Under the pieces are notes generated by a model. The model worked only from the letters and a program-made list of their open reading frames with translations, did no database searches and was not told the origin of the DNA. This document shows positions 53,516 to 64,000 of a stretch of 64,000 nt of DNA, piece after piece; within the stretch, counting starts at the first letter, position 1, and the number at the start of each line of letters is the position of its first letter. Made by a program: the position numbers and the translations under genes. The stretch is from Schistosoma mansoni (lineage: Eukaryota > Platyhelminthes > Trematoda > Strigeidida > Schistosomatidae): assembly GCF_000237925.1 (NCBI RefSeq), contig NW_017386072.1, positions 124,001 through 188,000 on the forward strand, written 5' to 3'.

Positions 53516-54246
53516 ATTTAAAAACAAATAGTTGAATATTTTAGAACATAGAGAATACATAAGTGTGAATATGATATACTCTAATTATTCAGTCTGTATA
53601 TTTTTCCAACACTAGCTGTAGTCAGTGGTGGGGAAAAAATCTTTCTCTTTTCTAATCATCCAGTCTCAGGTAATCTGTAGATAAACGTCAACTATTGATT
53701 AACAAGTAGGAGAAGACTGGTACAAACGCACAATGGTCGTATATATGTGAACTAAAATACCAGCGAATCAAGAGACAGATACCCCTTTTAAAAATGATAA
53801 AAACGAACAAAACGTGCTGAACAGAAAGGTAATAGAAAAAAATTATATTCAAATGTACACGAAATTAATTTCCTCTTTTCTCCTAAATAAGTTCTGTTCA
53901 ACTACTTAGAATATAGTTTTGAGTGTTTCAAAATACTTAATTTACATGTTTTAGAGAACATTTAAAAAGAAACTATGGAATGATCAACATGTACTTGAAT
54001 TCAAAGAAAAAAATCTCGTGTAAAGAGGAAATTATCAGAATTCAGTGAAGAGAAATCAGTTCAATGGGAGGAGGGATTTCGATTATGTTGCTATGCAAAA
54101 TTACTGTACTGACTTTAGTCATCAAGTTACAAGTTTGATGAAGACAGGATAAAAAGGTGAGATTAAGTTTAACTCAACGTGATGATTTTTCTGTTTAACA
54201 TTACATCCGTCTTTGATTTAGTGTAATATTTTGGTCAGTATAACAT

Positions 54247-54402
54247 TACGCTAGCTTAAATTCATTTAGTATTGTTTGTTTGAATCTTCACATCGATGTG
54301 TTAGGACTGCAACTGGTCAGTCCCCATCGCACAAGTAAGTGGCTATCAGGACTCAGTGGTCGAGTGGATAACGCGATGGCGTTTGAAGCGAAAGATACTG
54401 GG
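54247..54402 (+). mobile_element. SINE A composite, truncated
   Basis: Inverted 3' end (TTTAGTATTGTTTGTTTGAA ... GGACTGCAACTGGTCAGT) joined to CCCCATCGCACAAGTAAGTG, CTATCAGGACTCAGTGGTCG and the head, stopping before the B box. It shares with 46530-46880 the junction piece CATCGCACAAG.AAGTGG. Confidence 0.65.
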
Positions 54403-55355
54403 TATACTACTGTTTGAAATAATGAACAGTCAGGAGTAACAGATAGACAGCTTGTTTTATGACAAATTGAAGTAAAATGGAAAACGATACACATCCAGTC
54501 ACTTAACAGAGCAATCAATATAAAGGCGAGACGCATATGGATAAAAAAACTTATTTCAGGAAAATATACATTATTCTCTTCAGTCTATACATTAGTCTGA
54601 AGTATATATTGAATTGTTAACTATTAATGAGGTATTAAATTAACCTGATAGAATTGATGAGTTTCAGCACTAGTATACGAATTCATTATGGCTATAGAAT
54701 ACCAACTTAGACTATCAACTTTTTATCAAAAGTTCTGCATTCGAACGTATTCCACTCTCCAAATATTCTGAAACTGGCTAGAAACATCAATTTTTATATG
54801 AGAATGACTCTGCCGATTAAGTTCAATACAGAATCATAGTTCTAGTTGCTACAGATTGTAAACAAATATATGATAAAAATTAGTTTTTTTAATCAGAAAA
54901 CATTTCTTTAGGTAGATAGTTCAGTATGATCTCACAAAGTAATGGATAAACTTCTTATAGGGTATCAAGATTTTAATTGCTTATTGATCACCCTGTTTAA
55001 TAAAATAAGTGGCCAGATGAATGGAACTGAATTTGAGAAGTAGGGAATAAGATGGACTGGTTTTATGGAGGATATTTTACTTTATATCTGGTATTCACTA
55101 CAGATTTCTCTCATTTGAGATATTACTAAAAAGTAAAAGATTACGAAATAGTTATTTCATCCTACTGTAGAATATTCAAGTGATGTACACCTGTCTTACC
55201 GAGGATCGAGCTTAGGAATTAAAACTACTGAGTAAGCAATCAACAGGGCACAAATTTTCAATCTATGAAGAATACTATCAACAACGTAATAAGTATATAT
55301 ATATTGAAAAATATTCTTGTTCATTCAAGATATGCAATATATAAAAAAAATTTAT

Positions 55356-55834
55356 CTTTTTATTTGAACACAAAAATATTGGTACAAAGAGGCATCATAT
55401 ATATATGCACCGCACACAAAATTGTCGTTTCATTTAATTGTGTGAGGGCTATGATATTGCCCAGGTGCCCAAACTGAAGCAAGTAGTTTTCTTAGGGGGC
55501 TACTCCCGAGTCTTTGACGTAAAGGTCTGATCCAAAAGGCAGTGGAGCATCATGAGGAGATACAGTTCCATGGTAGTCGGTCACCAACGAATGATTCATA
55601 CACCATTCGTACCTTCAGGATACTGGAGACTATGTGCATCACTGGTTTGGAATCAGGGTTTTCCTACTCCGCTAGGCGGACTTTCCGTGTCCACCAACCC
55701 GATTAAAGCGCCGGATATTCGCTTTTCGTCCTCTCAATTCGGTAACCAACAGTGATGTCACGAGAAGGTAGTTAGTGAGTAGGACTTCCCTGACAGAGGC
55801 TATATACGCGTGGACATGTGAGGGCATTCGGGGG
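55356..55834 (-). mobile_element. Family R retroposon, 5'-truncated
   Basis: Tail at 55356; 5' end at CATTCGGGGGCC, lacking the AGAGGGAGAG block. It shares private variants (GGAGATACAGTTCCATGGTA) with the copy at 57980. Confidence 0.8.
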
Positions 55835-56388
55835 CCTATATTACAGTAACCATCAATTGTCCATCACTGTTGAAACCTTTAAGATAAATAAAGTAGTGAA
55901 CATACCTTCAACCACTTCCTTTATTCTCAAACTATATTACAGAACAATTTAGTCCTGAAATATTTCATAGTGTAGATCACAAACCAAATTCAGTTAGAGA
56001 ACTATCGAAAATCATGAAACAATAGGCAGATGATTTGTCTACCTATGAAGCTGCAGATACATAAATCGATCAGAGATTAAACACAAGACCATTGAAGTCT
56101 CATGAGAAATACTTTTCAAATACTAAATTAACATTTCATAGTTTATATTTCTCACTTCTTACAATACTCCCAATCATGATAAATCATGATAATCTAGAAA
56201 TGATTTAATTCTTCTGCTTTTACAGTGTTATATCGATCGTTTGAGTGCCCTGTTAATATATATATATATATATATATATGAATGATAAGACCGTCTTTCA
56301 GAGAGGAGTGAATTTATCGATCAGATCAATGATACACAAAAGCTGTATGAGCAGTCTTGACTACTTATCAGTCCTGCTTTATGCCTAG
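55356..56388 (+). repeat. Left arm of a ~1 kb inverted duplication
   Basis: It contains a family R copy (55356-55834), ~420 bp of otherwise unique DNA, a (TA)n run (56256-56279) and the start of an LTR-like repeat. The reverse complement of 57413-58504 follows it throughout; the unique part differs only by two small indels and few substitutions. Confidence 0.85.
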
Positions 56389-56755
56389 CCCAGCCAGTTA
56401 AATCCAGAACACCAATAACAGCCTCTGCGATATGAACCATTATTCTCAAACATACTGGGTTTATATATCAAACAAACTGACCACTTCGTACCATAAAATA
56501 GAAAATAACATTTTTACAAGATTTGACCAAATGTGGCTGTGAATAGGGGGGAACAGTAATTAATGGACTAGGGATAACTCAAGAATAGTAAATCGTATCA
56601 TTATAGTCTATAGGTCAAAATAAACCTTATAATAAGAGGAACATGAATATGAATAGTTAAATTACTTAACAATTATACAATAGGAAATATACATATCATA
56701 TTAATCCATAAATAGTTCTCAAAAGTTACCATTCATAATCCTCTTCGGGATATAA
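56300..56755 (-). repeat. LTR-like dispersed repeat, copy 3
   Basis: The minus strand starts TGTTATATCCCGAAGAGGAT and runs through GGTGTTCTGGATTTAACTGG to AAATTCACTCCTCTCTGAAA. Homologous to 11640-12132 and 42986-43470. Confidence 0.5.
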
Positions 56756-57312
56756 CATACAGTTTTACATGAAGTGAAAAAATATTTTTGGTCATAATTT
56801 AGTTCATTTATTTATTGATTGATTTTATCTAACTTTTTATTATTATCCTTCCATATCTACTTGATTTATAGTTTATTTATACCATCTTTATGGTCTATAG
56901 ATAGATAGATAGATAGATAGATTGATTGATTCAATATTTTTATTCATTATTTTCATTGAGTCTAGGAATGATAAGTGAATTAGGATGAAATAAGATGAGA
57001 TATACTGTAACGATTACGTAAATTAATGTATCGTTTTTAAAAAAAAACCGTTTCTAATTATAGCGCCGTTTTTTTTCCATTTAAACAATTTTTACAAATT
57101 ATAGACAAAGTAAACCTTTTTTTTTATTAAATTTCAAAAGAAAATATAAAAAAATTAAAAAAAATTTTTAAGGATTAAAACTATTCAATCTAAAGGCAAA
57201 TAAAGTTTGAATGTAAAATTATTTTTATCTTTGATAAATAAGATTTTTGTTGTTGTTGTTTTAAATGTTAACCTTCATGGAAAAAAAATTTAATATTTGA
57301 GTTTTCTATGAA

Positions 57313-57412
57313 ATGACCTGATATGGTCGAGATTGAGGAGAGTCTGCTCTCCATCTCGAATTTCTCTCACATGGTCACGCGTATATAGCCTCTGTCAGAG
57401 AAGTCCTACTCA
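57313..57412 (+). mobile_element. Family R 5' fragment at the inverted-duplication junction
   Basis: ACCTGATATGGTCGAGATTG to AAGTCCTACTCACTA; stops exactly where the right arm begins (CTAGGCATAAAGCAGG). The breakpoint has a CTA/TAG microhomology. Confidence 0.7.
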
Positions 57413-57518
57413 CTAGGCATAAAGCAGGACTGATAAGTAGTCAAGACTGCTCATACAGCTTTTGTGTATCATTGATCTGATCGATAAATTCACTCCTCTC
57501 TGAAAGACAGTCTTATCA

Positions 57519-57566
<48 letters not shown>

Positions 57567-58504
57567 CAAGGCACTCAAACGATCGATATAACACTGTAAA
57601 AGCAGAAGAATTAAATCATTTCTAGATTATCATGATTGGGAGTATTGTAAGTTAATTGAAGTGAGAAATATAAACTATGAAATGTTAATTTAGTATTTGA
57701 AAAGTATTTCTCATGAGACTTCAATGTCTTGTGTTTAATCTCTGATCGATTTATGTATCTGCAGCTTCATAGGTAGACAAATCATCTGCCTATTGTTTCA
57801 TGATTTTCGATAGTTCTCTAACTGAATTTGGTTTGTGATCTACACTATGAAATATTTCAGGACTAAATTGTTCTGTAATATAGTTTGAGAATAAAGGAAG
57901 TGGTTGAAGGTATGTTCACTACTTTATTTATCTTAAAGGTTTCAACAGTGATGGACAATTGATGGTTACTGTAATTTAGGTCCTCAAATGCCCTGGGACG
58001 GCCGAGAGTGGCAGAGTCCGTTGTCCCTCTTCAAATGCTCTCACATGGCCACGCGTATATAGCCTCTGTCAGGGAAGTTCCACTCACTGCCTCCTCTAGA
58101 CGACGGTGTTGTGCCCGAAATTGGGAGGATGGAAAGCGAATATCCGATGCTTTAACCGGGTTGGTGGACACGGTGAGTCCACCTAGTAGAGTTTGAAAAC
58201 CCTCATTCCAAACCAACGGTGCACATAATGCTCCAGTATCCGGAGTTAACAAATGGAGTATGAATCAATCGTTGGTGACCGACTACCATGGAACTGTATC
58301 TCCTCATGATGCTCCACTGCCTTTTGGATCAGACTTTTAGGTCAAAGGCCTCGGGAGTAGCTTCCTAAGAAAACACCTGTTTCGGTTTGGGGACCCGGGC
58401 AGTATCATAGCCCTCATCACACAAATCGAATGAAATTTGTGTGGTGCATATATATCTGATGCCTTCTTGTACCAATATTTATGTGTTCAAATAAATAAAT
58501 AAAC
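57413..58504 (-). repeat. Right arm of the ~1 kb inverted duplication
   Basis: Reverse complement of 55356-56388. It has a longer (TA)n run (57522-57563, 42 bp against 24 bp) and a more complete family R copy. Confidence 0.85.
57980..58504 (+). mobile_element. Family R retroposon, full length
   Basis: TCCTCAAATGCCCTGGGACG to GTACCAATATTTATGTG, tail TTCAAATAAATAAATAAA. Confidence 0.85.
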
Positions 58505-58937
58505 ACTGTAATTTAGATTAATGTAAAGAAATACTTGTCTTAATTTTATGTTAAATATTGATAGAAAGTGAGTTGTCTAACTGTGTATCAATAAACAATT
58601 ATTGATTAAGGGAAGTCAAAATCATTTGTTAGCGGTGAATATTTTATCATAGGATTATTTCAAACCATTGTTTACGTGTGATGTATTGACTAGGTAAACA
58701 ACGCTGATATCAAGCATAGGTTGTTTAGTAAGAACAATAATTCAACAGATGATTTATTTGATAAAGTGAGGATAGTGTTCATATGTATTAAAAATGCACA
58801 ATCACCGAGTATATCAATATTTTATTTCAAATAACATGTGGATGTGGATTTTTGTAGGTACCAATGACAAGGTTGAACTTGATACTTTCAAATAATTTAA
58901 GCATTGGATAGAAAGTTATGAATAAATATATGTATTT

Positions 58938-59148
58938 TGTTATATATCCCAACGAGGAGAAAAATTGTAATCCCGACGATGTTTCGTGAGTTAATGTAAG
59001 CTACTTCTTCAGAGTAAATAAACAACTGAACTAAATTAACACAAGTTAAAATAGTACAAAAGAAACAGTACACTCTGAAGAAGTGGCTTACATTAAGTCA
59101 CGAAACGTCGTCAGGAATACAATTTTTCTTTACATTCGGATATAACAA
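58938..59148. mobile_element. Foldback/MITE-like element, ~80 bp inverted termini
   Basis: The left arm 58938-59016 (GAGAAAAATTGTAATCCCGA, GTTTCGTGAGTTAATGTAAG, ACTTCTTCAGAGTA) is inverted at 59069-59148 with about ten differences. The loop is about 52 bp. Confidence 0.65.
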
Positions 59149-59306
59149 AAACATATATTTTCATTACCAACAGATGTAGATTGTAATGAAACGTTAACAA
59201 AAACTAGACCAAGAGTGTAATACTTAAAAAAATTCTTTATTTTCCTGACCTTAGTACTGTATTATGTTATAATAGGATAACTTATGATAGACAGTAAATC
59301 CCTACA

Positions 59307-59490
59307 TTGAGATTAGATGGTGGTTGTAGGTGGTCAACAGGAAACCCTGGACCCGAGTTTCGTGCTACTTGGCACTCGTCAGCAAGGTGCTCCCTGACGG
59401 ATTCATTCCCGTGTCAATCAGCTTCACAGTCAGAGACGTTACCACTAAGCTATTCGGGCCGTGACCGACCTTCTGTAGGACTGAGATGTA
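59307..59490 (-). mobile_element. Third tRNA-derived SINE-like element (family C)
   Basis: Minus strand: GGCCCGAATAGCTTAGTGGT (A-box-like) and GGGAATGAATCCGTCAGG (B-box-like), then GAGTGCCAAGTAGCACGAAA and GGTTTCCTGTTGACC. Only one copy in the window, so the family call is tentative. Confidence 0.45.
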
Positions 59491-60008
59491 ATCACAATTG
59501 ATTGATCAATGGGTGGTGATCAATGTCATGCGTGTCAAGTCCGTCTTTAGTGCTGATCGAATGCTATCCCTATACTTTATGCATGATTAACTAACTTTAA
59601 CAGATATATTTGTTACTATATTGAACAAAACTCTTAATATAACCTAATCGTTATTACACCAACTAGCAACTGCATTACAGATTAAAATATACTCTCAATA
59701 ATAAGTCTGTAATCGAGAAAAAAATCATCTGTATGCTCTAATAAGCTAATAGTAGACTGAATTTATATTGATTGTTTGTTTTGTTTTGTGTTACAGGTTA
59801 AATGAGCACACAGAATATCGTCATATGGTATAATGAGATAATAAAGACGTAGATATCTTGGATATTGTCTATTATAATCACTATTTGTTCTCATTTTAGA
59901 TTGTAGAAAAAAAAACTAAACAAATAAATTACAATAAATCTAATCTACTGATAAATATAGATTGGTTAAAGTTGAAACAAGATCTCAAATTATATTGAAT
60001 TTATGAGA

Positions 60009-60486
60009 ACTTATTTATTTATTTAAACACATAAATATTGGTACAAAAGGACACCAGATATATATGCGCCACACAAATCCCATTCGATTTATGTGAGGGC
60101 TGTGATACTGCCTGGCAGCTTAAACTGAAGTAGGTGGTTTTCTTACGGGGCCACACACGGAGCCTTTGACCTAAAGGTCTGATTCACAAGGTAGTGGAGC
60201 ATCGTGAGGAGATGTAGTCCCATGGTAGCCGGTGACCAACGATTGATTCATACGCCATTTGTTCCCTCAGGATACTGGAGCCAGCCCATGTGCACCATTG
60301 GTTTGGAATGAGGGTTTTCTAACTCCCATAGGTAGATTTGTTGTGTCCACCAACCCGGTTATAGTGCTGGAAATTCGCTTTTCATCCTCTCAATTTCGTG
60401 CACAACAGTAATGCCATGAGAATGTAGGTAGTGAGTAGGACTTCCCTGAGAGAGGCTATATACACATGGCCATGTGAGAGCATTTG
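60009..60486 (-). mobile_element. Family R retroposon, 5'-truncated
   Basis: Tail at 60009; truncated after GAGAGCATTTGATC. Contains a small CAGCCCATG duplication near 60290. Confidence 0.85.
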
Positions 60487-61042
60487 ATCTTTTTGAACAA
60501 AAGATTCGGATGATCAGATTAGTGAAATTACTGAATTATAGTCAATTGTAAAAAAATATATTATTATAGTGCAATTTTGAATCCAAATTTATAATTGACC
60601 AATGAAGTGAAATGATATAGTCAGTAAACTAAAGGTATACCTACATAATAGTACATTTTATTATGAAACTGAATAATTAAAACAAGAAAACAAAATCTCT
60701 TGAACTTAAGCTATGTGAATCAATTATCTACCAAAAACAGATTAGTATAAGTAATTTAATTATAACAGTTTAATAGTTATGTTTCTCCTAATATTACCAC
60801 TTAATTAAGCATGTTGGACTCTTTAGGAAGTATTCATTTTCAACAGTGTAACTTAGGTTCAAATAAATTCTATTCGACCAAATAACTCATACAATTTAAA
60901 AGTTGGAAAATAAACAAGAAAGATGGAAAGAAGCTAACCAACTTCATGATATATAAAGTAACATAAAAAATTTCAAGGAATCTTGAACATGTTCAAAAGA
61001 TTGAGAATTCGTTTGAGAAAGAAATTCTCATTCAACTAAATT

Positions 61043-61558
61043 TGTTTATGTATTTAAACACACAAATATTAGTACAAGGAGGCACTAAATAAATATGTGC
61101 CACAAAAATCATTCCATTTGTGTGAAAACTGAAATACTACCTGGGTGCCTGAATCGAAGCAAGTGATTTTCTTAGGAGGCTACTCCCCGAGCCTTTGACC
61201 TAGAAGTCTAAACCATAAGGTAGTAGAGCAATGTTAGGAGATGAAGTACCATGGTAGCCAGTGACCAACAACAGGTTCATACGCTTTTTGTTCCCTCAGG
61301 ATCCTAGAGCGCATGAAAACCATTGGTTTGAAATCAAGGTTTTCCAACACCCTTAGATGGATCTTCCATTTCCACCAACCTGATTAAAGTGCTGAACATT
61401 CGCTTTTCTTCCTCTCGATTTCGGGCACAACACAGTCGTCTAGAAAAGGCCGTGAGTAGAAATTTTCTGGTGGTGGTTGTATATGCGTAGCTATGTGAGA
61501 GCATTTGGAGAGGGTCAGTGGAATCTGCCCACTTCCTAACATATCACGGTATTTGAGG
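61043..61558 (-). mobile_element. Family R retroposon, diverged full length
   Basis: Tail GTACTAATATTTGTGTG at 61043 and 5' end near ATACCGTGATATGTTAGGAA. It shares variants with the copy at 47305 (TTAGGAGGCTACTCC and its complement), so these two are probably one older subfamily. Confidence 0.8.
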
Positions 61559-62170
61559 TAAATAAACAGATGTGAAATATTGTGATTCATTAAACGATGT
61601 GAAATAAAAGTAAGATTTAAGGTAGTAAATTCTGAACGATGAAATTATGAGATGATGAATACCTCATCAAAGTAAAGATTAAGGAAAAATAATAACAACG
61701 CAAATAAATTATTAGTATGTAGAGTTGACAGGAATTTTTGAATTCTATGGTTTATAACATCGACTAATCTTAGTATACATTGAGAGAATACTTTGAGAGG
61801 ATGCCTTGACAATAATCCACTAATCTAATACAACTACGTGATATATCATGACGTAATTCGTATGACATGTTCTTTTAAGTAGATAGTTGCATCCTTTCGA
61901 ACATAACAGTTAACATTTCTACTTGAGTGAAAAAAACTTGTTTCCGTTTTCAAACTCCCTAATTGTGTTCTCAACACTGATTATCAACCAACAATAGCTA
62001 AATATGTCAACCGTTATCGGTTAATTAGCCCTGCAATAAGCTTAAAAGTATTTTTAGATTCGCAAACTTATAACTATAAATAACCTTAACATATCAATAA
62101 ATATAAATAAATCACACAAATTCAAGTGTACTATAAAAATCTCATAATTTTTTCAACATGAAACATATAT

Positions 62171-62567
62171 AAGCAAAGATGGATAGTGGCTAGCAGTGGA
62201 ATCCAGGACACGCGTTTCGCCCTATCTGGGACTCGTCAGTTGGATGTACCTGCATCTCAGAGTTGATGTTCACTCAGCGGCCGAGTGGATAATGTGATGG
62301 CGTTTGAAGCGAAAGGTACTGAGTTCGAGTCTCAGAGTGAACATCAACTCTGAGATGCAGGTATATCAAACTGACGAGTCCCAAATAGGACGAGACGCGC
62401 GTCAAACTGGATTCCACTTCTAGCCACTATCAATCTTTGTTTACAATGCTTGTGAATTAAGGCTTTATCGAGGCAATACGCACAATATGCACATATACCA
62501 ATAAGAGACTGACCAGTTGCAGTCCTAACACATCGATGGGAAGATTCAAACAAATAATACTAAGTGA
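62171..62567 (+). mobile_element. SINE A, palindromic copy, sense head, 13 bp target-site duplication
   Basis: ATGAAACATATAT lies at 62158-62170 and again at 62568-62580. Between them: inverted partial body (AAGCAAAGATGGATAGTGGC to GATGTTCACTC), head in sense (GCGGCCGAGTGGATAATGTG ... GAGTTCGAGTCTC), full body and 3' end AATACTAAGTGA. The head is flipped relative to the copies at 46530 and 50453. Confidence 0.88.
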
Positions 62568-62580
62568 ATGAAACATATAT

Positions 62581-62960
62581 GCCTAACAGTGGAATCTAGA
62601 ATGAACGTTTCATTAATATATATGACACATCAATTGGATGTACTCCTATCCTAGTGTTGGTGTTCATATTGGAACTAGAACCCAATATCTTTTGCTTCAA
62701 ATGCCCAGAGCACTGAGCGGCTATTGAATTCAGTCAGTGTGCTGAAATTTTCAAACTATTATAAATTACGTTAAAAGTCATACTTGTTGCACAAGTTAGT
62801 AGTTCAACAGATAACGTGTTAGGTGTTTGAGGCAAAAAGTGGTGAGTCTGAGTTCTATAATGTGAACATCAACACTGAGATATAGCAACATTTAATTAAC
62901 AAATCTAAAATAGGATGAAATGTGAGTAGAGAATTCTAATGCCAGCTACATTCCATCTGT
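62581..62960. mobile_element. Decayed SINE A composite
   Basis: Diverged inverted piece (CAGTGGAATCTAGAATGAAC ... TTTTGCTTCAAATGCCCA) followed by a forward piece (ACGTGTTAGGTGTTTGAGGC ... TGAACATCAACACTGAGA). An older example of the same arrangement, with an unrelated stretch between the two parts. Confidence 0.45.
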
Positions 62961-63364
62961 CCAACAAAATGATCATTTCGAAACAACCCGCAACGGACCC
63001 ACAAATACTAACAAAAACTATCCAAAATTCAATCATCAATATCAACCAGATAATTATAATTATCGTAAATTAAATTATTTGTTACGTATTAAGTCAATTA
63101 TCTTCTAAGCATATCATCAACTCTCTATAATTTACTGATTAGTTGAAAATACTACATCGTAAATAGCAACTTAACTAGAACAGAAACAAATACCTTTGGT
63201 CAAGACTCTTTTATGGAGAAGACTTACAGTTCAAATAGATCCCTATTTTATGTAACTGGTGGGTAGTTAGGTTGTCTAGAACAAAAATGGAGGTTTCATA
63301 ATTAAACCATCAATCTTATATAATACAACACCATGAAAAACGCATCTTTATGAATCGAATATAT

Positions 63365-63590
63365 CAATGTGTATGTCAACACTGGGGTTTAGACACATAC
63401 AACCTATAAGTCCCACATAAGACGATCTGCACATCTCTGATACCGTTTTTAGCCACAATACAAATAAACTTAAACCTTAAAACTAAAAAACAATATCAAA
63501 GCAATCCATTCAGTTCACATATACATCAGTAGAGATTGATTAGTTGCAGTACTTAATACAAGCAATGGGAAAATTTACACATTTAGATAT
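63365..63590 (+). mobile_element. Decayed SINE A body
   Basis: GTCAACACTGGGGTTTAGAC, then CCACATAAGACGATCTGCAC and GTTGCAGTACTTAATACAAG; old copy. Confidence 0.35.
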
Positions 63591-63724
63591 AACATTATAA
63601 AGTTTATCAAATAGTCAATCAAATATATTTACATATTAATCTTTCATAATTATTCTTGTATGACAACATTGTATAAGTATATTTGATCATGCTTACAGAT
63701 ATCCATTTATACAATTTAAACAAA

Positions 63725-64000
63725 TTGAAGAGTTTAATCAGGAGGGATTTTGTGAAGATTTCAGCATTTTCATAGTTAAAATCATGAGTCAATTGAAGCT
63801 AGACCACCAGGGAAAACCTGCAAGCACTGTACGGCCAAATCGTTCTATTGTGGGACTTCTCAGCAGTACGCATCCACGATGCCGGCTCAGTGGTCTGGTG
63901 GTTAAGCGCTCTGGCGCGAGACTGGTGTGTCATGGGTTCGAATCTCGCAAGGTGGGATCGTGGATGCGCACTGCTGAGGAGTCCCACAATAAGATGAAAC
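63725..64000 (+). mobile_element. SINE B, palindromic copy, cut by the window end
   Basis: Complete inverted body including the 3' end (ATTTTGTGAAGATTTCAGCA ... GTACGCATCCACGA), then head in forward orientation (TGCCGGCTCAGTGGTCTGGT, GGGTTCGAATCTCGC) and forward body GATCGTGGATGCGCACTGCT running off at 64000. Same design as family A at 50453. Confidence 0.75.

Larger units (their letters stand above)
48799..64000. other. Right-hand repeat-rich region, probably a large intron of the BAHCC1-like gene
   Basis: No exon of the BAHCC1-like gene was found here, although its N-terminal coding part must lie upstream of 48798. Short exons could be hidden. The recognisable content is retroposons and inverted repeats, listed individually, in AT-rich DNA with poly-T/poly-A tracts (about 50040-50160 and 57030-57170). 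Confidence 0.45.

Overview
The window looks like nuclear DNA of a schistosome (blood fluke). It is AT-rich and intron-dominated, and it is full of RTE- and CR1-type LINE remnants, tRNA-derived SINEs and (TGAC)n retroelement tails. One gene starts with five 31-36 bp introns and ends with kilobase introns, a pattern described for Schistosoma. The exact species cannot be decided from the sequence alone.

Three protein-coding genes can be supported. (1) Positions 177-5574, minus strand: four exons of a gene that runs off the left edge. It encodes a coiled-coil-containing protein whose family I do not recognise. (2) Positions 13093-17614, plus strand: a complete eight-exon DNAJC8 homolog of 243 aa, a spliceosome-associated J-domain protein. 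(3) Positions 48798-18325, minus strand: the last nine exons (1078 residues) of a homolog of vertebrate BAHCC1/TNRC18 and Drosophila winged eye, with a tudor-like region and a C-terminal BAH domain. Genes 2 and 3 converge tail to tail, about 0.7 kb between stop codons. Every exon junction in genes 1 and 3 keeps the reading frame. The N-terminal exons of gene 3 must lie beyond position 64000, because nothing between 48800 and 64000 was recognisable as an exon.

The rest is repeats: a CR1-like LINE (5992-6872); several RTE remnants; an abundant ~520 bp A-tailed retroposon ('family R', 14 copies); two tRNA-derived SINE families (A and B) plus a probable third (C); foldback elements; an LTR-like family of about 0.5 kb; and a 1 kb inverted duplication (55356-56388 / 57413-58504).

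The most unusual signal is that SINE copies are repeatedly palindromic: an inverted partial body, then the tRNA-like head, then the body. Three family A copies of this kind are flanked by perfect 13-17 bp target-site duplications, so they moved as single units. The tRNA-like promoter region lies in opposite orientations in different copies. Family B shows the same architecture. A second signal is that family R shares its 3' tail with an RTE LINE in the window, which suggests it is mobilised in trans.
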